Shown here piece after piece: positions 53,625 to 62,503 of a stretch of 64,000 nucleotides of DNA; the first letter of the stretch is position 1, and every line of letters begins with the position of its first letter. Under the pieces are notes generated by a model that saw nothing but the letters and a program-made list of their open reading frames with translations, made no database searches and was not told where the DNA came from. The translations under genes and the position numbers were made by a program. The DNA comes from Agitococcus lubricus (GTDB lineage: Bacteria > Pseudomonadota > Gammaproteobacteria > Pseudomonadales > Moraxellaceae): contig NZ_QAON01000007.1 in NCBI RefSeq assembly GCF_003051055.1, positions 62,001 through 126,000 of the forward strand. The letters run 5' to 3'.

Positions 53625-56600
53625 TTACAAACGCTCAATGGTAAAACCTAAACCTTGCACCGTTTCCGCTTGGCTATAAGGGGCAACGACGGCTTTGCTC
53701 ATCCGTTCTGCACTGAGATATTTAGCAGCCACCGCTTGTAAATCGGCAATGGTCACCGCTAATAACTTCGCACGTAAGGCACGACGTTGAGCAGGTGTAC
53801 GACCATACAAAGCATTATGGAACGCGCTACGCGCTTCACCTGCGGGCGACATGGGTTTATCTAAACTCGCCATAATGCCCAAAATCACTTCTTCTAATTG
53901 GCGTTCTTCGTGGTTATTCGTTTGTAACCATGTCAAACTGGCTTCAAAATCGGCAAAGGTTTCAGCCAAACGCGGGTCACGATATGAGAAGAAACGGAAC
54001 GCACAAGCATTACTGTCATAAGCCGCACCGCCACCATACGCACCACCTTGTTCACGAATAGCACGATGTAAAAAGCCATTACGCAAAAAGCCCCCTAAAA
54101 TCATCAATGCTGGTGCATCGTCATGGTCAATGGGCACAGCAGGATACGCCGCTGCACAAAATTGCACTTGAGTATTTGCTAACCATGCTATTTGTGTGGC
54201 TTGTGGGTTTGCCTGTGCTTGAATTTGGCCAGCCCTGAGCGAAGTCAAAGCGTGTTCCCTGAGCGTAGCCGAAGAGTCGTCTGGTAGCTGAGCGGAGTCG
54301 AAGCTCCACGTTTGTTGTAAGTTTTCAACCAACGTCGCTAAACGCTCTTTTTCGGCAATCAACAAAAACTGACGTGGTGCGGCTAATACTTTGTGATGAA
54401 TGGCTTGTAACTCTGCTAATAGACTGGTTATGCCTTGTTCATTTTGGCTATTGGCTACTAACTCACGTAAAGTACGCAAAGCGGGCAAACCTGAAATACG
54501 GTATTCCAATTGGCTTAAAGCACTCATGCTATGACTAGCGGTTTGCATTGCCAAGGCATGACCACTGTCGGTAATGCTTGCTTCAAAACGGGCTTTACGC
54601 TGTGCCAATAAATCTTGCACACGTTCGGCTTCATCAAAGCGTAATTGCTCTAAAATCGTTTTTAATAAGTTAAAGCTGTCGGTGTTGTAATGTAAGGCTT
54701 TGCATGAAGCGACCAAATGCGCTTGAGCTTGCCCTGCATTGTTCAGACTGGTACGCATACTTAAGCCCATACGCACACCGCCACTGACTTGTGATTGCCA
54801 TTGCTGCATGGCTAAATAGTCATGCTCGCCTGCACCCAATTCACTCAACAAGCTACTATAAAACGGCACAAGGCTTTGCTCACGTTCGGTTAAATTGGGT
54901 AAATCGATAATAATTTGTTGATAAAACAAACCATTCGTCCCTGCTTCAAAGGTGGTAATGGGTACATCAACACCATTAATTGGCAAAGTATAGGATTTAC
55001 CTTCGGCAATTTTTAAGTCAGCAGGAATATCCGCTAAACCAACTTTTGGCAAAATACTCACATCATCAATTTGTGCCTGACGCGCCACCAATGCTTTGGT
55101 ATTGGCAATAATTGCTTGTTTGTCAGCCTCACTTAAGCCTTGTTGAATCTTGGCTAAACGAGCGGCTTCGGCTGCTTGACGTTTTTGGCTAATGGTATTA
55201 TCGGGTTTTAAGGTTAAACGCACACGGTGTGGATTATCCAATAAAGCGGTTTTGACGAGGTTTTTAATATAGTCAGGATCTTGAATGGACTGGCGTAATT
55301 GTGCCAAAACTGAGTCAACATCCCACAAGGCTAAGGGGTCAGCATCTTGTAATGCCGCATTTAAACCATTTAACACTAATTGCAAACCATAAGGATAAGA
55401 GTCGCCACCAATTTCGCGTTGAGATAATTCAATTTGATGTAAAACGGCTTCTACCTCTTCTTGGGCTACACCTTCTACAGCAACTTTTTGTAGGACGTCT
55501 AAAATACCTGCTTCAATGTCGGCGGCTTTATCGGCGGCAGAACCTTCTAAACCACAAGCAAAACTCATTTCACGGCCATTATCATCCAAACCACACATGG
55601 GTGATGGTGCTTCGCCCAAGCCACAAGTTTCTAAAAATTGGCGTAAGGGTGAAGCAGAGTTTTCTAATAACACACCATTTAATAAATTCATCGCCAAACG
55701 TTCGCTAATATTCGCGGTTTGACCTAATAACCAACTCATCACCACATGACTTTTATTGGCTAAATCACCTTCATCTAAAGGATAATGATCTTCAACGATG
55801 ACAGGCGCGTAGTAACGTTTTTCATCTTTACCTTTGATAGTTTCGCTACGTTCAAAACTGTGTAAGGCTTCTTCTTCAAAACGACGTTGTAATTCAGCCG
55901 CAGGAATATCACCAAAGGTCATAAATACGGCATTACTGGGGTGATAATGCTTTTTATAAAAGGCGATTAAATCGTCATAACTTAAATCGGGAATGGTTTC
56001 GGGGTCGCCACCTGAGTTGTAATGATAGGTGGTGGTTGGAAAAACATATTTATTTAATACATCTGACAAAATGCTGGTGGGTGAACTCATCGCCCCTTTC
56101 ATTTCGTTAAAGACAACACCCTTGTACACTAAAGGACTATTCGGGTTTTCGGCTTCACTAAACTCTACCCGAATGCCTTCTTGAGCAAAATCTAAGGGGT
56201 CTAAACGGGCATAAAATACCGCATCTAAATACACAGACAACAAATTAAAAAAGTCTTGACGGTTTTGGCTCGCAAAAGGATACGCTGTCCAATCGCTCGA
56301 GGTAAACGCATTCATAAAGGAATTTAACGAGCGACGAATCATTAAAAAGAAAGGGTCGCGCACAGGAAATCGTTTAGAACCACATAAAGCCGTGTGTTCT
56401 AAAATATGGGCTACGCCAGTTGAATCCATCGGCATGGTGCGTAAGGCCACCAAAAACACATTTTCAGGGTTATCGGAGGCTAAGTGAAAATGACTCGCCC
56501 CTGTTTTTTTATGGCGATACTCGCTCATTTCTACGTTTAACGAGGCAATATGCACTGTGCGTAAACAGTCAAAGGCAGGATGAGGCATAGATGTGCTCAC
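53625..56600 (-). CDS. PreP-like M16C zinc metallopeptidase
   Basis: This is a 991-residue peptidase with four M16 lobes. The inverted zinc motif HILEH lies at residues 65-69 (AHILEHTALCGSKRFPVRDP), with the distal Glu expected in VFNEMKGAMSSP. The C-terminal Tyr/Arg region is PEGGAYGGGAAYD-like (EQGGAYGGGAAYDSNA). Relatives of this length degrade short peptides. The start is taken as GTG at 56600, which GGAG precedes by 6 nt. Around residues 766-790 the chain contains an in-frame insert coded by the repeat at 54233-54303. No signal peptide, so cytosolic. Confidence 0.88.
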   Translation of the reverse strand: MSTSMPHPAFDCLRTVHIASLNVEMSEYRHKKTGASHFHLASDNPENVFLVALRTMPMDSTGVAHILEHTALCGSKRFPVRDPFFLMIRRSLNSFMNAFTSSDWTAYPFASQNRQDFFNLLSVYLDAVFYARLDPLDFAQEGIRVEFSEAENPNSPLVYKGVVFNEMKGAMSSPTSILSDVLNKYVFPTTTYHYNSGGDPETIPDLSYDDLIAFYKKHYHPSNAVFMTFGDIPAAELQRRFEEEALHSFERSETIKGKDEKRYYAPVIVEDHYPLDEGDLANKSHVVMSWLLGQTANISERLAMNLLNGVLLENSASPLRQFLETCGLGEAPSPMCGLDDNGREMSFACGLEGSAADKAADIEAGILDVLQKVAVEGVAQEEVEAVLHQIELSQREIGGDSYPYGLQLVLNGLNAALQDADPLALWDVDSVLAQLRQSIQDPDYIKNLVKTALLDNPHRVRLTLKPDNTISQKRQAAEAARLAKIQQGLSEADKQAIIANTKALVARQAQIDDVSILPKVGLADIPADLKIAEGKSYTLPINGVDVPITTFEAGTNGLFYQQIIIDLPNLTEREQSLVPFYSSLLSELGAGEHDYLAMQQWQSQVSGGVRMGLSMRTSLNNAGQAQAHLVASCKALHYNTDSFNLLKTILEQLRFDEAERVQDLLAQRKARFEASITDSGHALAMQTASHSMSALSQLEYRISGLPALRTLRELVANSQNEQGITSLLAELQAIHHKVLAAPRQFLLIAEKERLATLVENLQQTWSFDSAQLPDDSSATLREHALTSLRAGQIQAQANPQATQIAWLANTQVQFCAAAYPAVPIDHDDAPALMILGGFLRNGFLHRAIREQGGAYGGGAAYDSNACAFRFFSYRDPRLAETFADFEASLTWLQTNNHEERQLEEVILGIMASLDKPMSPAGEARSAFHNALYGRTPAQRRALRAKLLAVTIADLQAVAAKYLSAERMSKAVVAPYSQAETVQGLGFTIERL
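54233..54303 (-). repeat. Three GAGCGNAGTCGAA-type repeats inside the M16 peptidase gene
   Basis: Three units of about 17-18 bp start at 54233, 54257 and 54287 and read CCCTGAGCGAAGTCAAAG, CCCTGAGCGTAGCCGAAG and GCTGAGCGGAGTCGAAG. They keep the reading frame and encode a low-complexity segment (SFDSAQLPDDSSATLREHAL) that looks like an insertion in the peptidase. A related single copy lies at 16798-16813. Confidence 0.7.
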
Positions 56601-56742
56601 GGGTAGCTCCAAACTAGATAATAACGTTTAGGACTTATATAGGGTCAGTTGAGAGATTGATTGCGTAACCGTACTAAAACGACTTAAGGGATTATGCGGC
56701 AAAGTAAGCTCAGTGACAAATACAGAACGAGTGAACAAAGCA

Positions 56743-57936
56743 TTAAGATTTAGCAACTGGCTTCAATAAGCTCTCTAGGCAATGTTCTTTAATACCATAA
56801 AACTGTTTAATCTCTTGTATTTGTTCGTAAATTTCCTGCTGTCTTTTAGGATTGACTGGCTTCTTAATGGCTAAAATCATTTTATTTTTACTGGTATGTT
56901 CCAAAGCAACAAATTCAAAGACCTGACTTTGATAACCTTGTGCTTCTAGTAATAATGCACGGATACCGTCAGTCAACATTTCGGCCTCTTGTCCCAAGTG
57001 TACACCGTGTTGTAACACAGGCTGCAAAATGGCTGGGCTAGTCAATTGAGGACGTAATTGCTTGTGGCAACACGGTGCGCACATAATAATCTCAGCCCCC
57101 AACCGAATACCTGTATGAATGGCATAATCAGTGGCAATGTCACAGGCATGGAGCGCAATCATCACATTCAGGCGTTCGGGTTGATAACTACGTACATCAC
57201 CTTGATAAAATTGTAGACCTTGTAATTGATGTTCATTAATAGTTTGTTGACACAAGTTCACCAAATTGTCACGCAGTTCCACACCCGTCACCTGTGCTGG
57301 ATTGGCCAATTGCTGACGTAAATAATCGTGTAATGCAAAGGTTAAATACCCTTTACCTGAGCCAAAATCAACGACATGTAAGGCTTGACCGATATCTAAT
57401 TGGCTATCTGCTAAGGCATGCTGAAAAATTTCAATAAACTTATTGATTTGCTTCCATTTACGCGACATGGCAGGAATTAACTGGTCTTGTTGGTCGGTAA
57501 TGCCTAGATTACGAAAAAAGGGACGATGCAAACTCAAATAGCGTTGCTTTTCACGATTATGCTGCAAATGGTTTGTAGGGGTTGCCTCCGTAGCAACGGG
57601 CGTTTTTAATAGACTGGCTTTGTCTTTTTTGCTAAAACTCAGTTGCCAGTCGTGAGTCTTCGTCAATAAATGGGCATTCTTAAACTCAGTCCCTAATAAC
57701 TGTGCTAACAATGCCGTACTGTCAGCCAAACTATAGTTTTTTGTCGTGTCTCGTGTTTGGTATGTAGAGACCCATGACAACATCATCTGCTGTTTAATCA
57801 TAGTTGGCCGCACCTGAATCTTCTGTAGTTGCGGCTCAGTGCCTCGATATTTGCTTAATACCAGTTTGGTGATGTGCTGTTGTTGGCAAGCTACGGTAAA
57901 GGCTTGGATAAACGCTGCTGATGCAGACGGGGTCAT
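56743..57936 (-). CDS. SAM-dependent methyltransferase (Methyltransf_32-like)
   Basis: This is a 397-residue protein of a class I methyltransferase family. The SAM-binding loop is HVVDFGSGKGYLTFALHDYLRQQL (around residue 190), then VTGVELRDNLVNLC, LNVMIALHACDIATDYAI and AEIIMCAPCCHKQLR. The last two segments with Cys-Cys-His are typical of Methyltransf_32 proteins. The N-terminal third is a separate, less conserved domain. The substrate is unknown. It lies alone between the M16 peptidase and the acyltransferase. Confidence 0.82.
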   Translation of the reverse strand: MTPSASAAFIQAFTVACQQQHITKLVLSKYRGTEPQLQKIQVRPTMIKQQMMLSWVSTYQTRDTTKNYSLADSTALLAQLLGTEFKNAHLLTKTHDWQLSFSKKDKASLLKTPVATEATPTNHLQHNREKQRYLSLHRPFFRNLGITDQQDQLIPAMSRKWKQINKFIEIFQHALADSQLDIGQALHVVDFGSGKGYLTFALHDYLRQQLANPAQVTGVELRDNLVNLCQQTINEHQLQGLQFYQGDVRSYQPERLNVMIALHACDIATDYAIHTGIRLGAEIIMCAPCCHKQLRPQLTSPAILQPVLQHGVHLGQEAEMLTDGIRALLLEAQGYQSQVFEFVALEHTSKNKMILAIKKPVNPKRQQEIYEQIQEIKQFYGIKEHCLESLLKPVAKS

Positions 57937-58125
57937 GGCAAATAATCCTTACAAACTTGAGGGGCGGTTGGCATGTTGATGGGCTTAGGGAAGCGACTCT
58001 TTTTACAAGATATATTGTATAAGTCGCTTGCTGACAAAACCACCTCAAAAAAATAGCCCTTGTCCTGTGAGTGATGAACCTCAATCATCCCATAGCCACA
58101 GGCAAAGTTTGTAGATTATACGGCA

Positions 58126-59436
58126 TCAACTTAATAACTGTTGCTTAAACAAGTCGGCAAATTGTTCGATTGCTTGCTGGCTAAACTGCGACTGACGATA
58201 TCTAAAGGCAAATAACAAACGCTCGCCAAAGCAGACAATTCCCACCGAAATGCTACAAGGCATGGGTGCAGGCGGCGAAAAATAGACACTTTTAATACGT
58301 CCTGCCTCGCCCATCGTGAAGTCATCTGACAAACGTCCCAAGTTAGACACCCATGTTGTTTCCATCAACACTTTGCCAAAAATGGGAAATAACTCCTTTA
58401 AGCGGGCTTTTAAGTAAGCAGGTAAAAACTTAGGAATAGCTAATAAATCAATGAGTGTACCTGCCGCCCCTGCCTCCTTGAAACTTGTGGTTTGTTGGCA
58501 AATCGCCAGTGATAATGACTCTAACTGTGTTTGTTGTTCGGGCGTGACGGATACCGACACATAGGAAGAAAAATTACCAATCACCTCATGCCACCATGCT
58601 TCTGGTCGTAAATTCACAGGCATCATAATCGCAATCCGACCGACTTCTTGGCCATGCTGTACATTCCATTGTTTAATGGCTAATGACATGGCTGCTAATA
58701 GCATATCGTTCACTGTCGCAGGTTTACGCCGACGCGCCATAAACTGTTTCGTTTGCTCGGGTGTTAAGGCCAAGATTTGCACACCGTAACCTGCAATATC
58801 ATCCGCATGGTGAACATGTACCCCTTCTGAGGCAATACGTACTGGCGGTTGTCGACTATTTCCTAAATGCTCTAATAATAATTTGGTACGTTCTAAACGT
58901 TGTGCCATCGTTTTTGCACCCGCTAGTTTCAATAAATGACGCACCGAGAGTGGGTCGATAGGCGGCACAATGTCGGCTTGTTCGCTATAAAAATTGACCA
59001 CCGAACGAATTAAACGAAACGTCCCCAAACCATCAGCTAAGATATGTGGCACATTAAACAAGAGATAATCCCCTTCTGGATAATGCACCAAATAGACAAG
59101 AAACGCAGGACTCAGGTGAATCGGCACTTGAATGGTCGCTAAACGGCGGCGTATGTCGACAAGGTCTTGTTGTGTTTGTGCATGCCACACCGTTAAGGGC
59201 AAGTGGTCAATGTGCTCAGGAAACTCCCAATAATAACGGCTTTCTACACCATCATGATAACGCATACGTGCATGGGCTAAAGGATGTTGACGTATGGCTT
59301 TTAATAAGGCTAGTTCTAAACGCTCGCGCACAATTCGACCTGTCACTTGGATTTCTAAGTGAATACTCCATGTATCAGGTCGGCGTTCAATATTGAAAAA
59401 AGTCGCATCTAAGGAATTAAACTCGGTGGTTTGCAT
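58126..59436 (-). CDS. WS/DGAT-like acyltransferase (condensation-domain fold)
   Basis: This is a 436-residue protein of the CoA-dependent acyltransferase/condensation superfamily, close to wax ester synthase/diacylglycerol acyltransferases. The active-site motif is PHILADG: His 131 and Asp 135 are present, but the first His of the usual HHxxxDG is Pro. The second family signature appears as GRIAIMMPVNLR with VSNLGRL later in the chain. The ATG at 59436 begins QTTEFNSLDATFF, which matches the family N-terminus; a longer in-frame start is less likely. Acyl transfer is probable, the acceptor unknown. Divergent from 59755. Confidence 0.85.
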   Translation of the reverse strand: MQTTEFNSLDATFFNIERRPDTWSIHLEIQVTGRIVRERLELALLKAIRQHPLAHARMRYHDGVESRYYWEFPEHIDHLPLTVWHAQTQQDLVDIRRRLATIQVPIHLSPAFLVYLVHYPEGDYLLFNVPHILADGLGTFRLIRSVVNFYSEQADIVPPIDPLSVRHLLKLAGAKTMAQRLERTKLLLEHLGNSRQPPVRIASEGVHVHHADDIAGYGVQILALTPEQTKQFMARRRKPATVNDMLLAAMSLAIKQWNVQHGQEVGRIAIMMPVNLRPEAWWHEVIGNFSSYVSVSVTPEQQTQLESLSLAICQQTTSFKEAGAAGTLIDLLAIPKFLPAYLKARLKELFPIFGKVLMETTWVSNLGRLSDDFTMGEAGRIKSVYFSPPAPMPCSISVGIVCFGERLLFAFRYRQSQFSQQAIEQFADLFKQQLLS

Positions 59437-59561
59437 CTTGAGTCTCGTGGTCTTAATTAGGTCATATACCCTGCATATTTTATATAACACACAAATAACA
59501 AAAAAGCAGTCTTAAGTCTTTATTAGCGTATTTCATGTGTTCAAGCGTGGCTATTTTCATG

Positions 59562-59576
59562 CAGTCATCATGACTG
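59562..59576. promoter_or_regulatory. 15-bp palindrome, candidate TetR-type operator
   Basis: The sequence CAGTCAT-C-ATGACTG has perfect 7-bp arms around one central base. It is in the divergent promoter region and about 125 bp from the acyltransferase start. Its shape suits a homodimeric regulator such as the TetR protein coded at 61809-62462, but nothing proves that pairing. Confidence 0.55.
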
Positions 59577-59683
59577 AATAAGCTAAAAGGAACGAATCAG
59601 TGTATTTTTATAGTTTACTCCGCCCTAAAATAATCATAAATATTTCTGTTAAACGGTTTTATAAAAAACTTGCCAAAGATGTT

Positions 59684-59733
59684 AAAAAAGCACAATATAC
59701 GTAACATATATGTTACGTATATTGTGCTTTTTT
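59684..59733. promoter_or_regulatory. Perfect 50-bp palindrome upstream of the GMC oxidoreductase operon
   Basis: Twenty-five bases read identically on both strands with no spacer: the left arm is AAAAAAGCACAATATACG followed by TAACATA, and the right arm is its exact reverse complement. The inner part ACGTAACATATATGTTACGT is itself an ideal dimer operator. It ends 21 bp before the ATG at 59755. No gene terminates into this region, so it is not an ordinary terminator; it may be an operator or a leader hairpin with a T6 tail. Confidence 0.75.
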
Positions 59734-59754
59734 GTTTAGATAGAGCGAGTTTCC

Positions 59755-60207
59755 ATGCCTCCTATTACCAATACTATGTCTCTAGCGCAGCTAGTCGATT
59801 GTTTTAAAACAGCGAGCTTACCCACATTGACCCAAAGAGATGGCTTTTGGCGGGCGCGTTTTGTTGGCCCTTTATGGTTAAGACTCGGTGGCATGCCCAG
59901 TTGTTATATCTCAGGTTTATGGGGTTGGTTAGGCAAAAAGTTTTTAACCCCCCATCGCGCAACGAATGTATTAAAGCGTGCTGAAAAAACCATTGATGCA
60001 CTCTCTATGCAAGCACAAGCACGGGCATCGTCTATAGATGGCAATCCTGTTATTGCCCTCACCTATGGTTCAGACGCACCTATTCCTTGGCGTTGGGTGA
60101 CTGATGAATTAAGAGCCTTAGATGACAGTACGTTATTGGGTATGACACGTGTCGACTTACCCTTAATTCGTCATTTTATCTTTCCCTTTATTTTAGAGCG
60201 CGATTAG
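59755..60207 (+). CDS. Conserved-looking hypothetical protein before the GMC oxidoreductase
   Basis: This is a 150-residue protein I cannot assign. It has no signal peptide. Hydrophobic, Trp-rich stretches (FWRARFVGPLWLRLGGMPSCYISGLWGWLGKKFL) suggest peripheral membrane contact, followed by a charged middle (NVLKRAEKTIDALSMQAQARASS) and a compact C-terminus ending PFILERD. The GMC oxidoreductase gene begins 2 bp after it, so the two are co-translated and probably work on the same lipid substrate. Confidence 0.65.
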   Translation: MPPITNTMSLAQLVDCFKTASLPTLTQRDGFWRARFVGPLWLRLGGMPSCYISGLWGWLGKKFLTPHRATNVLKRAEKTIDALSMQAQARASSIDGNPVIALTYGSDAPIPWRWVTDELRALDDSTLLGMTRVDLPLIRHFIFPFILERD

Positions 60208-60209
60208 GC

Positions 60210-61814
60210 ATGAGCACTGAAATTGACTATGACATTCTTATTGTCGGTTCTGGCTTTGGTGGCAGCGTCAGTGCCCTACGTTTAGCCGAAAAAGGTTGGA
60301 AAGTGGCTATTTTAGAAATGGGCAGACGCTTAAGCTCAGAGGATTTCGAAAAAGCCGCCACCAGCACCACCGCATTGTCATGGATGCCGAGTTTGGGCAT
60401 GAAAGGCTTTTTTGCCCAAGAAGTCTTTCAACATGTCGCTATTTTACGCGGGATTGGTGTGGGTGGTGGCAGTAATGTCTATGGTGCCGTCTTGCTTGAG
60501 CCTAAAACGGCATTTTATCAAGACACTGCTTGGTCGCACTTAAATGCAAATTGGCAACACGAATTAGCCCCACATTACGACACTGCTCGTCGCATGTTGG
60601 GTATTAGTCACAATCCTTATCGGGGTATTCAAGATGAATGGCTAGAGAAAGCTGCCCATAAGATGGGGGTTGGTCATACCTTTGGCGCGGTACCACAAGG
60701 TATTTTTTTTGGTCAGACGCAGGGGCTGAATCCTGACCCGTATTTTGATGGCCAAGGGCCTGCACGTCAGGGCTGCACACAATGTGGTCGTTGTTTTACA
60801 GGCTGTAGTTATGGCGCTAAAAATTCGCTCGATAAAAACTATTTGTATTTTGCCGAACGTGCAGGCGTCACGATTTTACCCGAGCATAAAGTCACCCACA
60901 TTGCGCCATGTCATGGGGGTGGGTACGTGTTATATGTAGAGCATCCGTGGCAAAAAGATAAAACTTACCGTCCATTAAAAGCTGCAAAAGTGATTTTGTC
61001 GGCAGGCGCACTCGGCACACAAGAAATTTTATTTAACTCACGTGACCGTTATCAGACATTACCCCATATTTCGGACACCCTTGGACAACGCGTGCGTACC
61101 AATAGTGAAGCGCTAGTCGGAATTTTGGCAAAAGATTCGCAGATTGATGTCACTCAAGGTACGGCTATTTCAACACATTTCTATGCTGATGACAAAACGC
61201 ATCTAACCCAAAATCGTTTACCACCCAGTTATAGCATGATGAAGTTTTATATGGTACCAATGGTAGATGACACACATCCGCTACGTCGAGCGATACGTAC
61301 CTTATGGGCTTATATGCGGCATCCCTTAAACGCCTTTCGCGTCTATTTTGCGGCTAATTGGTATAAACGCACCACCTACTTAACAGTCATGCAACACGCT
61401 GACAATGAAATGGCATTTAGTTTTGGCCGTAGCTTATTACGGGGCTTTCGCTTTGCTTTACGCTCGGAACTGGCCAAAGGTGGGCGTACACCATCGTTTT
61501 TGCCTCAAGCTAACGCGGCGGCGCGGGCAGTTGCTGAAGTCAGCGACGGTATTCCGCAAAACATGATTGTAGAAAGTCTTGGCAATATGTCCGTGACGGC
61601 GCATATTTTAGGTGGTGCTGTGATGGCAGATAGCCCACGTACAGGAGTCATTGATATTGACCACGAAGTTTTTAATTACCCGCATTTGTATGTGGTTGAT
61701 GGTTCTGCTATTCCAGCTAATGTGGGTGTCAATCCTAGTTTAACCATTACCGCACTGGCCGAACGCTTTGCGGCGCGTTTTCCTAAAAAACACCCCACAG
61801 GATACAGCTCATGA
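60210..61814 (+). CDS. GMC-family FAD oxidoreductase, steroid/cholesterol-oxidase-like branch
   Basis: This is a 534-residue flavoprotein. The FAD-binding loop is YDILIVGSGFGGSVSALRLAEKGWKVAILEMG, and the GMC signature LRGIGVGGGSNVYGAVLLEP follows. A ferredoxin-like cluster of four Cys (C189, C192, C195, C199; CTQCGRCFTGC) lies before YGAKNSLDKNYLYFAE, a feature of the GMC branch that contains bacterial sterol-type oxidases. The C-terminal NPSLTITALAERFA motif is typical. There is no signal peptide. The substrate is likely a hydrophobic alcohol; this is inference. It overlaps the convergent TetR gene by 6 bp. Confidence 0.88.
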   Translation: MSTEIDYDILIVGSGFGGSVSALRLAEKGWKVAILEMGRRLSSEDFEKAATSTTALSWMPSLGMKGFFAQEVFQHVAILRGIGVGGGSNVYGAVLLEPKTAFYQDTAWSHLNANWQHELAPHYDTARRMLGISHNPYRGIQDEWLEKAAHKMGVGHTFGAVPQGIFFGQTQGLNPDPYFDGQGPARQGCTQCGRCFTGCSYGAKNSLDKNYLYFAERAGVTILPEHKVTHIAPCHGGGYVLYVEHPWQKDKTYRPLKAAKVILSAGALGTQEILFNSRDRYQTLPHISDTLGQRVRTNSEALVGILAKDSQIDVTQGTAISTHFYADDKTHLTQNRLPPSYSMMKFYMVPMVDDTHPLRRAIRTLWAYMRHPLNAFRVYFAANWYKRTTYLTVMQHADNEMAFSFGRSLLRGFRFALRSELAKGGRTPSFLPQANAAARAVAEVSDGIPQNMIVESLGNMSVTAHILGGAVMADSPRTGVIDIDHEVFNYPHLYVVDGSAIPANVGVNPSLTITALAERFAARFPKKHPTGYSS

Positions 61815-62462
61815 TTTGAAGGTGGTTGCTGCCGAACGTAACATCGCTAAAAACATATGTGTCGTCATTTCACACTGTTGGTCTACTTCTTCCCGACTCA
61901 CAGGATAATGACGAAACACAACCGCCCCTGCCGTTTCCACCCAATTTACGAGTGTTTCAATCACACGTAATGGAATATGTGGTAACCCCAAGGCCTGCGC
62001 TTGCTGCTCAATCAGACCAATCGCCACATTAATTGACTGTTGGCGATAGCGTTGGGCAATAGAGCCTGTGGTAAATCCTTCCCGATAAATACCTGTGACG
62101 ACTGAGCCCTGCTCTAATCCCCAATCAAAATAAGCGCGCACCCCTGCACGTATGCGTGCTTCTGCTTGCTCGCATTTGGCAACTTCAGACACCAAACGAA
62201 TCACCAAATCGGCATTGGCTTTGGCAATCAAGGTCTCAAAGACTTGTTCTAAACCTTGGGGAAACCAACGATAAAACGTAGGCCGCGATGTCCCTGTTTC
62301 TTGTAATAATAATTCAACACTGATTTCACTGGATTGACGCGTCGCTAATAATCGACCTGCGGCAAGCAAAACGGGTGTCTGCCGTGCAATTAACGCACTG
62401 CCAGCAATACGAGGGCGACCACGTTGACGTGGATTATTATCAGAGAGAGTATCGTTTTTCAT
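61809..62462 (-). CDS. TetR-family transcriptional regulator
   Basis: This is a 217-residue regulator. The N-terminal region is unusually basic (DNNPRQRGRPRIAG). The TetR helix-turn-helix is LLAAGRLLATRQSSEISVELLLQETGTSRPTFYRWFPQGLEQVFETLI. The C-terminal ligand domain follows. I chose the ATG at 62462 (KNDTLSDNN). It lies between the GMC oxidoreductase and ceramidase genes, so those genes and the divergent acyltransferase are likely targets, possibly through the palindromes at 59562 or 59684. Confidence 0.86.
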   Translation of the reverse strand: MKNDTLSDNNPRQRGRPRIAGSALIARQTPVLLAAGRLLATRQSSEISVELLLQETGTSRPTFYRWFPQGLEQVFETLIAKANADLVIRLVSEVAKCEQAEARIRAGVRAYFDWGLEQGSVVTGIYREGFTTGSIAQRYRQQSINVAIGLIEQQAQALGLPHIPLRVIETLVNWVETAGAVVFRHYPVSREEVDQQCEMTTHMFLAMLRSAATTFKS

Positions 62463-62503
62463 GGTTTGATTATGCCACAAACCCATAGGCTGAGCTGCGT
62501 TTT

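Larger units (their letters stand above)
59437..59754. other. Divergent intergenic region with two palindromes
   Basis: The 318 bases between two divergent genes contain no open frame of interest. They hold a 15-bp palindrome (59562-59576) and a perfect 50-bp palindrome (59684-59733). Promoters of both flanking genes should lie here, so both palindromes are candidate operators. Confidence 0.7.
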
